Part shown: positions 1 to 8,167 of the stretch, piece by piece
Numbering within the stretch: the stretch's first letter is position 1
Layout: each line of letters opens with the position of its first letter
Assembly (NCBI GenBank): GCA_000402815.1
Contig: AQSA01000006.1
Coordinates: 1 to 64,000, forward strand
Length of the DNA: 64,000 nt
From: Candidatus Neomarinimicrobium atlanticum
GTDB taxonomy: Bacteria > Fidelibacterota > Marinisomatia > Marinisomatales > Marinisomataceae
Direction of reading: 5' to 3'
Translations under genes and position numbers: made by a program
Notes under the pieces: generated by a model
The model's input: the letters and a program-made list of their open reading frames with translations, nothing else
Database searches by the model: none
What the model was told of the DNA's origin: nothing

Positions 1-394
1 AGTTTGTATCTACACCTACCTCTTGCTTGTTATAAGCGATAGCCAAAATAGTTTTTGCTGTATATTCCCCAATACCTGGGAGTTTGATAAGCTCATTAAA
101 TGTATCTGGAAAATCTTCTCCTAAAGACTTAGCAGTGGTATGTATATTTTTACATCGAGAATAGTAACCCAATCCCTCCCAATGCTTTAAAACGTCATCA
201 TAATTTGCATTTGCTAGTGCTTTAATATCAGGAAAACTACTCATCCATATTTTATAATATGGTATAACTGTTGCTACCTGTGTTTGTTGTAACATGATTT
301 CTGAAATCCATATTTTATATGGATCTTTAGTTAACCTCCAGGGGAGGTCTCTTTTATTGCTTGAATACCAAGATAGTAGTTTTTTTGAAAGCAT
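1..394 (-). CDS. mutY: A/G-specific adenine glycosylase MutY, N-terminal part (cut by window edge)
   Basis: Base-excision repair glycosylase that removes adenine mispaired with 8-oxoguanine. Translating the minus strand from the ATG at 392-394 gives an open frame to the window edge. It begins MLSKKLLSWYSSNKRDLPWR, then has WISEIMLQQTQVATVIPYY (the MutY helix with the catalytic Glu), the EGLGYYSR segment and the helix-hairpin-helix LPGIGEYTAKTILAIAY. After this comes VGVDTN, holding the conserved Asp of the HhH-GPD family. The C-terminal iron-sulfur loop and NUDIX-like domain lie outside the window. The gene starts 20 bases after the glnA stop on the same strand and is probably co-transcribed with it. 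VDTN resembles Nth more than the usual MutY DGN, but MLQQTQV is typical of MutY. Confidence 0.88.
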   Translation of the reverse strand, partial: MLSKKLLSWYSSNKRDLPWRLTKDPYKIWISEIMLQQTQVATVIPYYKIWMSSFPDIKALANANYDDVLKHWEGLGYYSRCKNIHTTAKSLGEDFPDTFNELIKLPGIGEYTAKTILAIAYNKQEVGVDTN

Positions 395-414
395 AAACTA
401 CATCTCTCTTATCA

Positions 415-1422
415 TTATCTGCAGGTAGTTTCAATCAATATTGCACAAGCTTGGTATGGATCCATATTAGCAGATGGTCGACGATCTTCTAGATATCCAT
501 AGCCGTCATTAGCAGTTTGCATAGGTATTCTAATCGATGCTCCGCGATCACTTACACCATATCGAAATTCTCTTATGCTACAAGTTTCATGGTTACCTGT
601 TAATCTCTGTTCATTGTGAGCCCCATAAAGAGCAATATGTTCATCATGTTTTTTGCTAAGTTTTTCGCAGGCATTCTCGATAACTTTTATACCACCTTTT
701 TCGCGCATTTTTTTGGTACTAAAATTGATATGTGCACCTGCACCGTTCCAATCACCTTTTACGGGCTTAGGATGTAGTGTAGCGCTTACCCCATAATCCT
801 CAGACACCCTGTAGAGCAACCACCTAGAAATCCACATCTGGTCTGCAACTTCTAATGGTCCCAATGGGCCAACTTGATATTCCCATTGACCTGGCATTAC
901 TTCTGCATTAATACCCGATAATTCTAATCCAGCCTCGAGGCATAGATCTAAATGATCTTCTACGATTTCACGTCCGAACACTTCGTCTGCACCTACTCCA
1001 CAATAGAACGGTCCTTGAGGTGCTGGATATCCACCTTCAGGCCATCCAAGAGGATTGCGGCCTTCAAAAAATGTATATTCTTGCTCTATTCCAAACCATG
1101 CTTCTTCTTTAGAAAATTTATCTGCAATTAATCTTAAATGAGCTCTAGTGTTTGAAGAGTGTACTGAGCCATCTGAATTCATTACTTCACACATAACTAA
1201 TATGTTATCATGACCGCGAATTGGATCTTTACATATCCAAACCGGTTTTAGTAAACAATCACTAAAGTTACCCTCTGCTTGATTTGTACTAGAACCATCA
1301 AAACCCCAGTCTGGTAATTCAGATGCTGATGATACCTTTTTATTTAATATTTTTGTTTTTGAACGAAGTTTTTGTGTAGGTAAATGTCCATCCATCCAAA
1401 TATATTCAGCCATTACTTTCAT
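415..1422 (-). CDS. glnA: Glutamine synthetase, GSII (eukaryotic-like) type
   Basis: ATP-dependent ligation of ammonia to glutamate, the main entry of ammonium nitrogen; cytoplasmic. At 335 residues it is much shorter than GSI (about 470) and matches GSII (about 350). GSII signatures are present: WGFDGSSTNQA near residue 40, GIEQEYTFF (metal-binding Glu) near 110, NAEVMPGQWEYQVGP near 170, NGAGAHINFSTK near 225 and the ATP/glutamate part GNHETCSIREFRYGVSDRG. The start at 1422 has a GGGGA ribosome site; an internal ATG three codons later (MAEYIWMDG) is an alternative. It is divergent from the small gene at 1479 and upstream of mutY. GSII is common in eukaryotes, actinobacteria and some FCB-group and marine bacteria, so it helps place the organism. 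Confidence 0.95.
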   Translation of the reverse strand: MKVMAEYIWMDGHLPTQKLRSKTKILNKKVSSASELPDWGFDGSSTNQAEGNFSDCLLKPVWICKDPIRGHDNILVMCEVMNSDGSVHSSNTRAHLRLIADKFSKEEAWFGIEQEYTFFEGRNPLGWPEGGYPAPQGPFYCGVGADEVFGREIVEDHLDLCLEAGLELSGINAEVMPGQWEYQVGPLGPLEVADQMWISRWLLYRVSEDYGVSATLHPKPVKGDWNGAGAHINFSTKKMREKGGIKVIENACEKLSKKHDEHIALYGAHNEQRLTGNHETCSIREFRYGVSDRGASIRIPMQTANDGYGYLEDRRPSANMDPYQACAILIETTCR

Positions 1423-1478
1423 TTTAAATCCCCTTTTTAATCATTTTTTATGAAACGAATCCCTATTAAATTAAGAAA

Positions 1479-1916
1479 ATGAAAAACAAAGATGCAAACT
1501 TAAATGAGATACTTGCAAGATTAAAAAAAATTGAGACAAGGCTCGAGGAGATTGCTCCTGTATCAAAAAGAAAGCTTCCCTCTAAAAAAGATCAGATTGC
1601 GCAAATCAATTCGGAGATAGATGTGTGGGCTCAAAAATTTCCGTCTATTGATATAGAGTTTGAATTAGCTAAAATGTTAGATTGGTTGAAAGCAACCAAT
1701 AAAAGGAAAAAGGACTATAGGGCGTTTTTCCGCAACTGGCTAAGGAAAAGCACTAATACAGTAGGAAATGATCCAGTTGCACCTCAATCTTATACTTATA
1801 GCTGTGCTATTGACAAAGCTAACTGTAAAGATGAAATATCAAGTTTTAAAGATATGTCATTTTACTGCGACGAATGCAATAAAATTAAGGCTATAACTAA
1901 AGTGACAAGAAGTTAG
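1479..1916 (+). CDS. Uncharacterised small protein, coiled coil plus phage-replication-like helix and four-Cys tail
   Basis: I do not recognise a named family with certainty. The 145-residue protein starts with a short heptad-like helix (LNEILARLKKIETRLEEI). A lysine-rich linker follows, then IDIEFELAKMLDWLKATNKR and KKDYRAFFRNWLRK. That W-L-K ... Y-x-x-F-x-x-N-W-L pattern is what one sees at the end of many phage and plasmid replication-initiation proteins. The tail carries four cysteines in two pairs (CAIDKANC and CDEC), which could bind zinc. It stands alone between divergent glnA and convergent rplI, whose stop codon it overlaps by 4 bases. No strong ribosome site precedes the ATG. It is a plausible real gene because the frame is long, lysine-rich and fills the only plus-strand gap; function is unknown. 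Confidence 0.6.
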   Translation: MKNKDANLNEILARLKKIETRLEEIAPVSKRKLPSKKDQIAQINSEIDVWAQKFPSIDIEFELAKMLDWLKATNKRKKDYRAFFRNWLRKSTNTVGNDPVAPQSYTYSCAIDKANCKDEISSFKDMSFYCDECNKIKAITKVTRS

Positions 1917-2359
1917 TCTTCTTTTTCTATAGTAAGCTTAAAGCTTCCTGAAATATCATTACTAAACTTTATATTTATTTCATGCTCGCCTAGCGTTTTA
2001 ATTGGTGTAGATAAATCAATATACTTTTTGTCAAATACAATATCATTTTCTATCAAAAGCTTCTCAATGTCTAATTTTGTAATTGAACCAAAGAGCTTCT
2101 CTCCATCTTCTGACTTCATTTTTACAGTGATATTTAAATCAGCAACTTTAGACAACAAACCTAATAATACATCTTTTTTTCTGTCAATCTTACGATCTTC
2201 ATTGCTGCGTTTTTCTTCAACCTGTTTTAACTGAGATTTAGAAAAAGTAACTGCCAGTTTTTGAGGAATAAGAAAATTTCTTCCAAAGCCAGGCTTTACG
2301 TCTACTACATCACCCTCATTTCCAACATTATCTACATCTTGTATAAGTATTAATTTCAT
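1913..2359 (-). CDS. rplI: 50S ribosomal protein L9
   Basis: Large-subunit protein of 148 residues, the normal length, linking the L1-stalk base to the outer subunit surface. The N-terminal domain is textbook: MKLILIQDVDNVGNEGDVVDVKPGFGRNFL, with the conserved GxxGxxVxVKxGYxRNFLxP pattern (Phe replacing Tyr). The long charged central helix (QLKQVEEKRSNEDRKIDRKK) and the C-terminal domain (LFGSITKLDIEKLL) follow. It is the last gene of the rpsF-rpsR-rplI set and begins 5 bases after the rpsR stop. Its stop overlaps by 4 bases the stop of the opposing gene at 1479-1916, so there is no room for a separate terminator. Confidence 0.96.
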   Translation of the reverse strand: MKLILIQDVDNVGNEGDVVDVKPGFGRNFLIPQKLAVTFSKSQLKQVEEKRSNEDRKIDRKKDVLLGLLSKVADLNITVKMKSEDGEKLFGSITKLDIEKLLIENDIVFDKKYIDLSTPIKTLGEHEINIKFSNDISGSFKLTIEKED

Positions 2360-2364
2360 CGTTT

Positions 2365-2589
2365 TTAGTCCCTATCAATAGCTGCAAATGGGAGCAAAGC
2401 GACATTTCTTGCTCTCTTAATTGCTGTTACTAGTTTTCTGTGCATCTTACTACTCGTACCAGTGACTCGTCTTGGAGTAATCTTCCCTTGGTCATTAACA
2501 AACTTATTTAAAAGTCTGGTATCTTTATAATCTATCTCATGGATGTTATTTCTTTTAAAATAACAAGATTTTTTTCTGCTAGATAGCAT
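2365..2589 (-). CDS. rpsR: 30S ribosomal protein S18
   Basis: Small-subunit protein that pairs with S6 on the platform. Starting at the ATG at 2587-2589 gives 74 residues, the usual length, beginning [20 protein letters not shown]. Core features are [20 protein letters not shown] and [21 protein letters not shown] longer reading reaching upstream to 2664 would run through the rpsF coding end in another frame and is rejected. The chosen start is preceded by AGAGGAGAAATAAT, a good ribosome site that lies inside the last codons of rpsF. A Cys is kept near the N-terminus (SCYF). ssb, which in many bacteria sits between rpsF and rpsR, is not here; it lies beside dnaA at 60.3 kb. Confidence 0.95.
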   Translation of the reverse strand: MLSSRKKSCYFKRNNIHEIDYKDTRLLNKFVNDQGKITPRRVTGTSSKMHRKLVTAIKRARNVALLPFAAIDRD

Positions 2590-2590
2590 A

Positions 2591-2944
2591 TTATTTCTCC
2601 TCTTCTTTTTTATCTTCTGCTTTACTAGGAGCATCTTCTTTAGGTGCTTCAGGCTTACCATCAAGCTTGATAATAATGTATTTTAATACCTCTGCATGCA
2701 AATTAAGGAATACTTTAAACTCGTTTACAAAATCTGAATTTTTAAACTCAGCATTCAATAAGATATAGTTGCCATATTTCTGCTTTTTTACAGGATATGC
2801 TAATGCTTTTTTCTCCCAAAAGTTATGGTCAACTACTGCATGTTTTTTAGATTCAATATGACTGTTTACTTCCCCGATGATTTCAGATATTTTATCCTTA
2901 CCATGGTTTGGATTTACAACATATAATATTTCATAATAATTCAT
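2591..2944 (-). CDS. rpsF: 30S ribosomal protein S6 with acidic/lysine C-terminal tail
   Basis: Small-subunit platform protein and partner of S18. Residues 1-95 are a standard S6: [14 protein letters not shown], the strand with [18 protein letters not shown] and the closing helix [16 protein letters not shown]. After residue 96 comes a low-complexity tail rich in Pro, Ala, Lys and Glu ([21 protein letters not shown]). Such tails are known in S6 of several phyla and in E. coli the tail is polyglutamylated; whether that happens here cannot be seen. The stop is one base before the rpsR start, so the two are probably translationally coupled. It follows hppA by 12 bases. Confidence 0.95.
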   Translation of the reverse strand: MNYYEILYVVNPNHGKDKISEIIGEVNSHIESKKHAVVDHNFWEKKALAYPVKKQKYGNYILLNAEFKNSDFVNEFKVFLNLHAEVLKYIIIKLDGKPEAPKEDAPSKAEDKKEEEK

Positions 2945-2956
2945 ATACTTTCTCCG

Positions 2957-5020
2957 TTAGATAAGCGGTGCAATCACTAATGATACAACCGATATCAGCT
3001 TAATTAAAATATTTAATGATGGTCCTGCAGTATCCTTAAATGGATCTCCTACAGTATCACCTACAACAGCAGCTTTATGCGCTGTACTTCCTTTACCTCC
3101 ATGTGCACCAGACTCAATATATTTCTTGGCATTATCCCATGAACCTCCTGCATTTGACATAAAGATTGCTAACAATACTCCTGTTACTGTAACTCCTGCT
3201 AATACACCGCCTAGCATAGTTGGATTTTTAAGAATCAATCCAAAAAATATTGGTGTAAATATGGCTAAAGCTCCAGGCAAAACCATCTTGTTGATAGCAG
3301 CGGTAGTAGCAATATCTACACACTTTGCATAGTCAGCTTTGACTCCAGGCTTACCATCTAAAAGACCTTTAATTTCTCTAAACTGCCTTCTTACTTCTTC
3401 AATCATTTCAAAGGCAGCATCTCCAACTGCTTGCATTGCAAGTGCAGAAAAAACAAATGGCAAGGAAGAGCCAATCAATAATCCGGCCATAATTGTTGGG
3501 TTACTGATGTCCAACACTAATTCAATACCTGTGTTTGCTTTAACCGTTTCTCTAAAAGCAGCAAATAAGGCAAGAGATGTAAGGGCTGCAGAACCAATTG
3601 CAAAGCCTTTACCAATAGCTGCTGTAGTATTACCTACTGCATCTAGTTTATCAGTTCTTTCTCTAACTTCTTTAGGTAGTTCGGCCATTTCAGCTATACC
3701 GCCAGCATTATCTGCAATTGGTCCGTAAGCATCTACTGCTAACTGAATTCCAAGTGTTGACAACATACCTAGGGCAGCTAAAGCTATACCATAAAGATTT
3801 GCAAAATGATATGCTCCTAAAATTGATAATGCAATTACAAGTACTGGCAATGCCGTTGAATACATTCCATTAGCTAGACCTGAAATAATATTTGTTGCTG
3901 ATCCTGTCTCACTTGCTTCTGCTATAGCCTGTGAAGGTTTTTGATGATCTGAAGTATAGTATTCAGTTAGTAAACCAATTAGAATACCCGATGTAAGACC
4001 TACAACTGTTGCACCAAATAAATCACCAGCTACAACATTTTCATTACCTATTCCAAGATTAACTGAACTAGTAATAAATTTATTAATTATCAAGTAACTG
4101 ACTCCTAGCATTACAGCCCCTGATCCAAATATACCAATATTCAGAGCAGTTTGAGGGTTTCCACCTTCTTTAGTCTTCACAAAAAATGTTCCTAATATAG
4201 ATACTATGATACCGGCTGCTGCTAAAAATAAAGGTAAAAATACTAGTTCTACAGATCCTGCTGCTGCTGCTAATACCATTGCACCAATCATAGATCCAAC
4301 ATAAGATTCAAATAAGTCCGCTCCCATACCAGCTACATCACCTACATTATCACCAACATTATCAGCGATAGTTGCAGGATTTCTAGGGTCATCCTCTGGA
4401 ATTCCAGCCTCTACTTTACCTACCAAATCTGCGCCAACATCTGCAGCTTTTGTGTAAATCCCTCCACCTACTCTTGCAAATAAAGCAATTGAAGATGCTC
4501 CCATTGCAAAACCAGACACTTTAGTCATTACATTAGATAAATCCATACCAGCAGAAAAGCCGCCACTATATACATAGAACAAGAGTGATAGTCCTAAAAT
4601 TCCCAAACCGACTACATTCATTCCCATTACTACTCCACCACTAAATGCGACATTTAACGCCGAGCTTAAACTAGTTCTTGCTGCTTCTGTAGTTCTGTGA
4701 TTTGCTAAAGTCGCTACGCGCATACCTAAAGCTCCAGCTAAAGCACTACATCCCGCTCCAACAATAAAGGAAAATGCTACTTCTGTTGTATCACTTGACA
4801 TATTTACCCAATATAATAAGCCAGCAACAACTACAACAAACACTGCAAGAACCTTATATTCCCTCACAATAAATGCTGTTGCCCCTTCACGAATTGCAAG
4901 ACCAATTTCTTGCATTTTTTCGTTACCTGGATTTTGTTTGTTAATCCAGCTACTTTTCATAAGTCCAAATAAAATTGCTAAAATACCGGATACCGGTACT
5001 AAGTAAAATAGATTTTCCAC
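2957..5020 (-). CDS. hppA: Membrane-bound ion-pumping pyrophosphatase, K+-dependent type
   Basis: Integral membrane enzyme that couples hydrolysis of pyrophosphate to H+ or Na+ export. It has 687 residues and about 16 hydrophobic helices. Substrate-site motifs are intact: [20 protein letters not shown] and [20 protein letters not shown] in the middle, and [20 protein letters not shown] close to the C-terminus. The sequence [20 protein letters not shown] has Ala at the site where K+-independent enzymes carry Lys, so it should be a K+-dependent form; pump ion (H+, Na+ or both) cannot be settled by eye. The start is GTG, overlapping the pth stop as TAGTG, with a GGAG ribosome site just upstream. 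Together with ppdK at 30.5 kb it suggests pyrophosphate is an energy currency in this cell. Confidence 0.96.
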   Translation of the reverse strand: MENLFYLVPVSGILAILFGLMKSSWINKQNPGNEKMQEIGLAIREGATAFIVREYKVLAVFVVVVAGLLYWVNMSSDTTEVAFSFIVGAGCSALAGALGMRVATLANHRTTEAARTSLSSALNVAFSGGVVMGMNVVGLGILGLSLLFYVYSGGFSAGMDLSNVMTKVSGFAMGASSIALFARVGGGIYTKAADVGADLVGKVEAGIPEDDPRNPATIADNVGDNVGDVAGMGADLFESYVGSMIGAMVLAAAAGSVELVFLPLFLAAAGIIVSILGTFFVKTKEGGNPQTALNIGIFGSGAVMLGVSYLIINKFITSSVNLGIGNENVVAGDLFGATVVGLTSGILIGLLTEYYTSDHQKPSQAIAEASETGSATNIISGLANGMYSTALPVLVIALSILGAYHFANLYGIALAALGMLSTLGIQLAVDAYGPIADNAGGIAEMAELPKEVRERTDKLDAVGNTTAAIGKGFAIGSAALTSLALFAAFRETVKANTGIELVLDISNPTIMAGLLIGSSLPFVFSALAMQAVGDAAFEMIEEVRRQFREIKGLLDGKPGVKADYAKCVDIATTAAINKMVLPGALAIFTPIFFGLILKNPTMLGGVLAGVTVTGVLLAIFMSNAGGSWDNAKKYIESGAHGGKGSTAHKAAVVGDTVGDPFKDTAGPSLNILIKLISVVSLVIAPLI

Positions 5021-5589
5021 TATGCTACTCCTATATTTTGTTTGTTAAAATTATTCATTGTTTCATTTATCCCTTTGTTTAAAATAGAAGCCATAACCTC
5101 ATTTGCTATAACTAGTACTTCCTCAACTAAGGGATGAAATTTTTTATTAAATGGTTTTAAAACATATTTTTCTGATGGTCTTCGATAGTCTGTAGCAGCA
5201 ATACCTATTTTTAGCCTTTTAACTTTATCTGTTGCCAGCGACTTAATAATAGACTTCATTCCATTGTGGCAACCGTCTCCACCATCTGCTTTTATTCTCA
5301 CTTCACCTAAGGGAAGATCTACGTCATCAAATACTACAACAAGATCATCTGTATTTGCTTTATAAAAATTTAATACATCACGAATAATCGTGCCGCTATT
5401 GTTCATGCCTGTTGTTGGTTTAACCAATAAAAATTCACTACCCTTTTTTGCAAAAATATAGTTTCCTTTTCCTGGTTTAAACTCAATATCATGAGCTTTT
5501 GCAAATTTATCCATCACCCAAAAACCTGCATTATGCTTGGTAGAAAGATATTTTGCTTCACTATTACCCAGACCAACAAAAATCATCAT
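5020..5589 (-). CDS. pth: Peptidyl-tRNA hydrolase
   Basis: Recycles peptidyl-tRNAs that drop off the ribosome by cutting the ester bond. The protein is 189 residues, normal for bacterial Pth. Conserved sites are [18 protein letters not shown] (the active-site His and an Asn), MNNSG (tRNA-acceptor Asn), [16 protein letters not shown] (catalytic Asp) and [11 protein letters not shown]. In the last motif the usual GGHxGHNGL has an Asp replacing the first His, a mild variation. The start overlaps the rplY stop as TAATG and the stop overlaps the hppA GTG start. rplY-pth adjacency is widespread in bacteria. Confidence 0.95.
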   Translation of the reverse strand: MMIFVGLGNSEAKYLSTKHNAGFWVMDKFAKAHDIEFKPGKGNYIFAKKGSEFLLVKPTTGMNNSGTIIRDVLNFYKANTDDLVVVFDDVDLPLGEVRIKADGGDGCHNGMKSIIKSLATDKVKRLKIGIAATDYRRPSEKYVLKPFNKKFHPLVEEVLVIANEVMASILNKGINETMNNFNKQNIGVA

Positions 5590-6281
5590 TATTGATTATC
5601 TCCATCTGACTTGTCTGCTGAATCTGAACTACTTTCTTCTGCTTTATCAGAAGATTCTTCACTATCTCCGGACTCTGCGCTTTCTGATCCCTCTTCAACA
5701 CCCATTTCATCAGACACTTCTGCTTCTTTTTCTTCTTTTGGTTCTTGGACAGACATGACAGCAATATCTTCTGCTGTCATCATTTCTACATCTTCTGGTA
5801 AAATAATATCTTTTACAAAAAGATTAGTGTTCATTTCCATTTCTGTTACATCAATTTCTAAGAATTCTGGAATTTCAGAAGGCTTACATTTAATAGTAAC
5901 TGAGTTCAATAGTTGTACTAATATACCACCTAATTTCACGCCTTGAGATTCTCCGATGCTTCTTACGGCAACCTCTAGAGAGATTTTTTCATCTTCTCTT
6001 ACTTTTTGAAAATCAACATGCATCACTTCATCTGTTACTGGATGATACTGTACTTCCTTTAATAGGACAAATTGAGACTTCTTGTCTACAATAACTTCAA
6101 AAATCATTTGTCCTGTTCTTAATGCTTTATATAAGCTTTTCTTATCCATTGATAATGGAGTTGCTTCTACTCCAGAATGGTATAAGATTGCTGGTATCCT
6201 ATCTCGCAATCTAGTTCTCCTAGCTGCTGATGTACCTTGTTCTTTACGAATATCTACTTCTAATTTTTCAAATTTGCTCAT
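5589..6281 (-). CDS. rplY: 50S ribosomal protein L25/general stress protein Ctc, long form with acidic tail
   Basis: 5S rRNA-binding protein of the TL5/Ctc type, 230 residues. The N-terminal L25 domain (residues 1-95) includes EQGTSAARRTRLRDRIPAIL and YHPVTDEVMHVDFQKV. The C-terminal TL5 domain (about 96-185) includes GVKLGGILVQLLNSVTIKCK and MTAEDIAVMSVQEPK. The last 40 residues are a disordered Ser/Glu/Asp stretch with little else, a common feature of Ctc proteins but unusually Ser-rich here. It starts inside the prs stop (ATGA overlap) and ends inside the pth start, so prs-rplY-pth is one transcriptional unit. Confidence 0.94.
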   Translation of the reverse strand: MSKFEKLEVDIRKEQGTSAARRTRLRDRIPAILYHSGVEATPLSMDKKSLYKALRTGQMIFEVIVDKKSQFVLLKEVQYHPVTDEVMHVDFQKVREDEKISLEVAVRSIGESQGVKLGGILVQLLNSVTIKCKPSEIPEFLEIDVTEMEMNTNLFVKDIILPEDVEMMTAEDIAVMSVQEPKEEKEAEVSDEMGVEEGSESAESGDSEESSDKAEESSSDSADKSDGDNQ

Positions 6282-7240
6282 GTTACTTTCCCAAATAGTT
6301 GACTTACTGATTCACCTTTATGAATTCTACTAATTGTATCTGCAAATATTTTTGCTGAAGAAACAATTGTTAGTTTTTCAAACTTTTTATTTTCCGGTAT
6401 ATCTACCGTATCTGATAAAAATACCTTATCAATATTACTACTAGATAATCTTTCTATTGATTCGCCCGACAAAACCGCATGAGTAGCAGCGACCGTCACT
6501 GATATTGCGCCTTTTTCTTTTGCTAAGCTAGCTGCATTAAAAATAGTGCCTGCAGTATCAATCATATCATCAATAATTAAAACATGTCTGTCTTCTAAGT
6601 TACCAACCAGGTGTGCTACCTCAGATTGATTGTGTGCATTTCTACGCTTATCTATTAATGCAAAACCAATTCCTAACTTTTTAGCGTAAGATTGGCTTAA
6701 TTTATTAGAACCAATATCTGGAGATAAAACTACACATTTATGATCATTTTTAATTTTATTGAAATAAATTTCTAGCTCTTCCATAAGAACTAAACTTCCA
6801 TATAAGTTATCAACAGGAATACTAGCAAAGCCCTGTATTTGAGTTGAATGAAGATCCATAGTAATAATCCTGTCTGCACCAGCTTGTGTAAAAATATCCA
6901 TCATCACTTTAGCAGATATAGGTACTCTTGGCTCATCTTTTCTGTCTTGTCGAGAGTATCCAAAATATGGTATAACAATGTTTATTTTTTCTGCACTTGC
7001 TCGCTTAGCTGCGTCAATTAATAATATAAGTTCTATAATATTATCTGCTGGAGAATTTGTGCTTTGCACAATATAGATATCATTTCCGCGTAAATTTTCA
7101 TTATACTTCACCCACATTTCGCCATCACTAAATCTTTCAATAGCAAGATCACCAACTGATAAGTTAGCTTTCTCTGCTATTTTAGCAGTTAGCTCGCGGT
7201 TACTTGTACCGGAAAATATTTTTTGTATATACTGTCCCAT
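6278..7240 (-). CDS. prs: Ribose-phosphate pyrophosphokinase (PRPP synthetase)
   Basis: Makes 5-phosphoribosyl-1-pyrophosphate from ribose-5-phosphate and ATP for nucleotide, His and Trp synthesis. Length 320 is typical of class I. Motifs: FSDGEMWVKYNENLRGNDIY near residue 40, PYFGYSRQDRKDEPRVPISA (the flexible ATP loop) near 95, MDLHSTQIQGF near 130, SPDIGSNK, and the PRPP loop VLIIDDMIDTAGTI near 218. The ATG at 7240 lies only 13 bases from the 3' end of tRNA-Gln, and no Shine-Dalgarno sequence fits in that A-rich gap. If RNase Z trims the tRNA, the prs message would begin with a very short leader. Confidence 0.95.
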   Translation of the reverse strand: MGQYIQKIFSGTSNRELTAKIAEKANLSVGDLAIERFSDGEMWVKYNENLRGNDIYIVQSTNSPADNIIELILLIDAAKRASAEKINIVIPYFGYSRQDRKDEPRVPISAKVMMDIFTQAGADRIITMDLHSTQIQGFASIPVDNLYGSLVLMEELEIYFNKIKNDHKCVVLSPDIGSNKLSQSYAKKLGIGFALIDKRRNAHNQSEVAHLVGNLEDRHVLIIDDMIDTAGTIFNAASLAKEKGAISVTVAATHAVLSGESIERLSSSNIDKVFLSDTVDIPENKKFEKLTIVSSAKIFADTISRIHKGESVSQLFGKVT

Positions 7241-7253
7241 AATTTTTTATTTG

Positions 7254-7325
7254 TTGGGGAGCAGGGACTCGAACCCCGACTGCCTGGACCAAAACCAGGT
7301 GTCCTGCCAATTAGACGACCCCCCA
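7254..7325 (-). tRNA. tRNA-Gln (anticodon TTG)
   Basis: The minus strand folds into a full cloverleaf of 72 bases. The acceptor stem TGGGGGG pairs with CTCCCCA (one G-T), the discriminator is A and CCA is not encoded. The anticodon stem CCTGG/CCAGG closes a seven-base loop TTTTGGT, giving anticodon TTG for Gln. The T arm has the TTCGAGT loop. It sits 2 bases after the ispE stop and 13 bases before the prs start, on the same strand, so it must be cut out of an operon transcript or be read from an internal promoter. The initial U1-A72 pair is a known Gln-tRNA identity feature. Confidence 0.95.
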
Positions 7326-7327
7326 AA

Positions 7328-8167
7328 TTAAATTTTCGGATTCGCTATAATTGTAGAATAATGGGGACTGAAAAAAGACTGCGCTTTTTGCGCTTTATGT
7401 TTGTCTGAGAATATTCCAAACACAGTCGAACCACTACCCGACAAACTGGCGTATTTTGCACCTAAATCCAAAATCTCTAATTTGATTTTGCCAATTTCTG
7501 GATGTGTCTTAAAAACATACATCTCAAAATCATTGTAAAATAACTCAGAGCTTAATTTATTAAGTTGAAGCTCTTCCAACATTTGCGACAACTTAACGTG
7601 CGTTTGTCCTTTTACCAAATACTTTTTTATAAACATAAAAGCTTCTGAAGTTTGTATTTTTATATTCGGCATTACGAGCAAAATATATTGATCCTTAAGA
7701 GGGCGCTTTATAGGAGTTAATACTTCTCCCTTTCCTTCTCCACCTTGCAAGCCCCCGTTTACAAAGAAAGTTGAATCTGCACTAATTTTTTCTGCTAGCT
7801 CCTTCATTTTTTTTTCTTCAATATTTAGATCACATGATTTATTGATTGCTTTTAAAATAGCGGTTCCATTACTAGATCCTCCTCCCATTCCAGCGTTCGT
7901 TGGTATATTTTTTTGCAATCTAATTTTAAAGTGGGGTATATGAGGGTAATGATCTTTGAGAATATCTACTGCTTTGATACACGTGTTATTAATTGGGCTT
8001 AACCAATCTACATTAGTATTAAAGCTTGTAGTTTTAGACTCTTCAATTGTGATTTTGTCACAGAAATTAACTTCTTGAAAAATGGTGACAATATTATGAA
8101 AGCCATCCTCTCTTTGGTTGAGTACGTGTAATCCAAGATTAATTTTGGCGTAAGAATTAATTATCAT
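7328..8167 (-). CDS. ispE: 4-diphosphocytidyl-2-C-methyl-D-erythritol kinase
   Basis: GHMP-family kinase of the MEP isoprenoid pathway, phosphorylating CDP-methylerythritol. The protein is 279 residues, usual length. Family motifs are SYAKINLGLHVLNQREDGFHN at the N-terminus with the catalytic Lys, PTNAGMGGGSSNGTA (the ATP loop) near residue 90, and SADSTFFVNGG, which holds the catalytic Asp though the family usually has ADVPFF. The C-terminal GHMP motif is SLSGSGSTVFGIF. It overlaps the end of ispDF by 11 bases, putting three MEP-pathway steps (D, F, E) in one unit. Confidence 0.95.
   Translation of the reverse strand: MIINSYAKINLGLHVLNQREDGFHNIVTIFQEVNFCDKITIEESKTTSFNTNVDWLSPINNTCIKAVDILKDHYPHIPHFKIRLQKNIPTNAGMGGGSSNGTAILKAINKSCDLNIEEKKMKELAEKISADSTFFVNGGLQGGEGKGEVLTPIKRPLKDQYILLVMPNIKIQTSEAFMFIKKYLVKGQTHVKLSQMLEELQLNKLSSELFYNDFEMYVFKTHPEIGKIKLEILDLGAKYASLSGSGSTVFGIFSDKHKAQKAQSFFSPHYSTIIANPKI

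Noticed and set aside
640..670. Copy of the GCTAAGTTTTT promoter-like text
   Set aside because: It lies inside glnA coding Lys/Ser/Leu residues and is far from any gene start; treated as chance.
2590..2664. N-terminal extension of rpsR by 25 residues to 2664
   Set aside because: It reads through rpsF coding sequence out of frame; the internal ATG at 2589 matches the S18 family start and has a good ribosome site.
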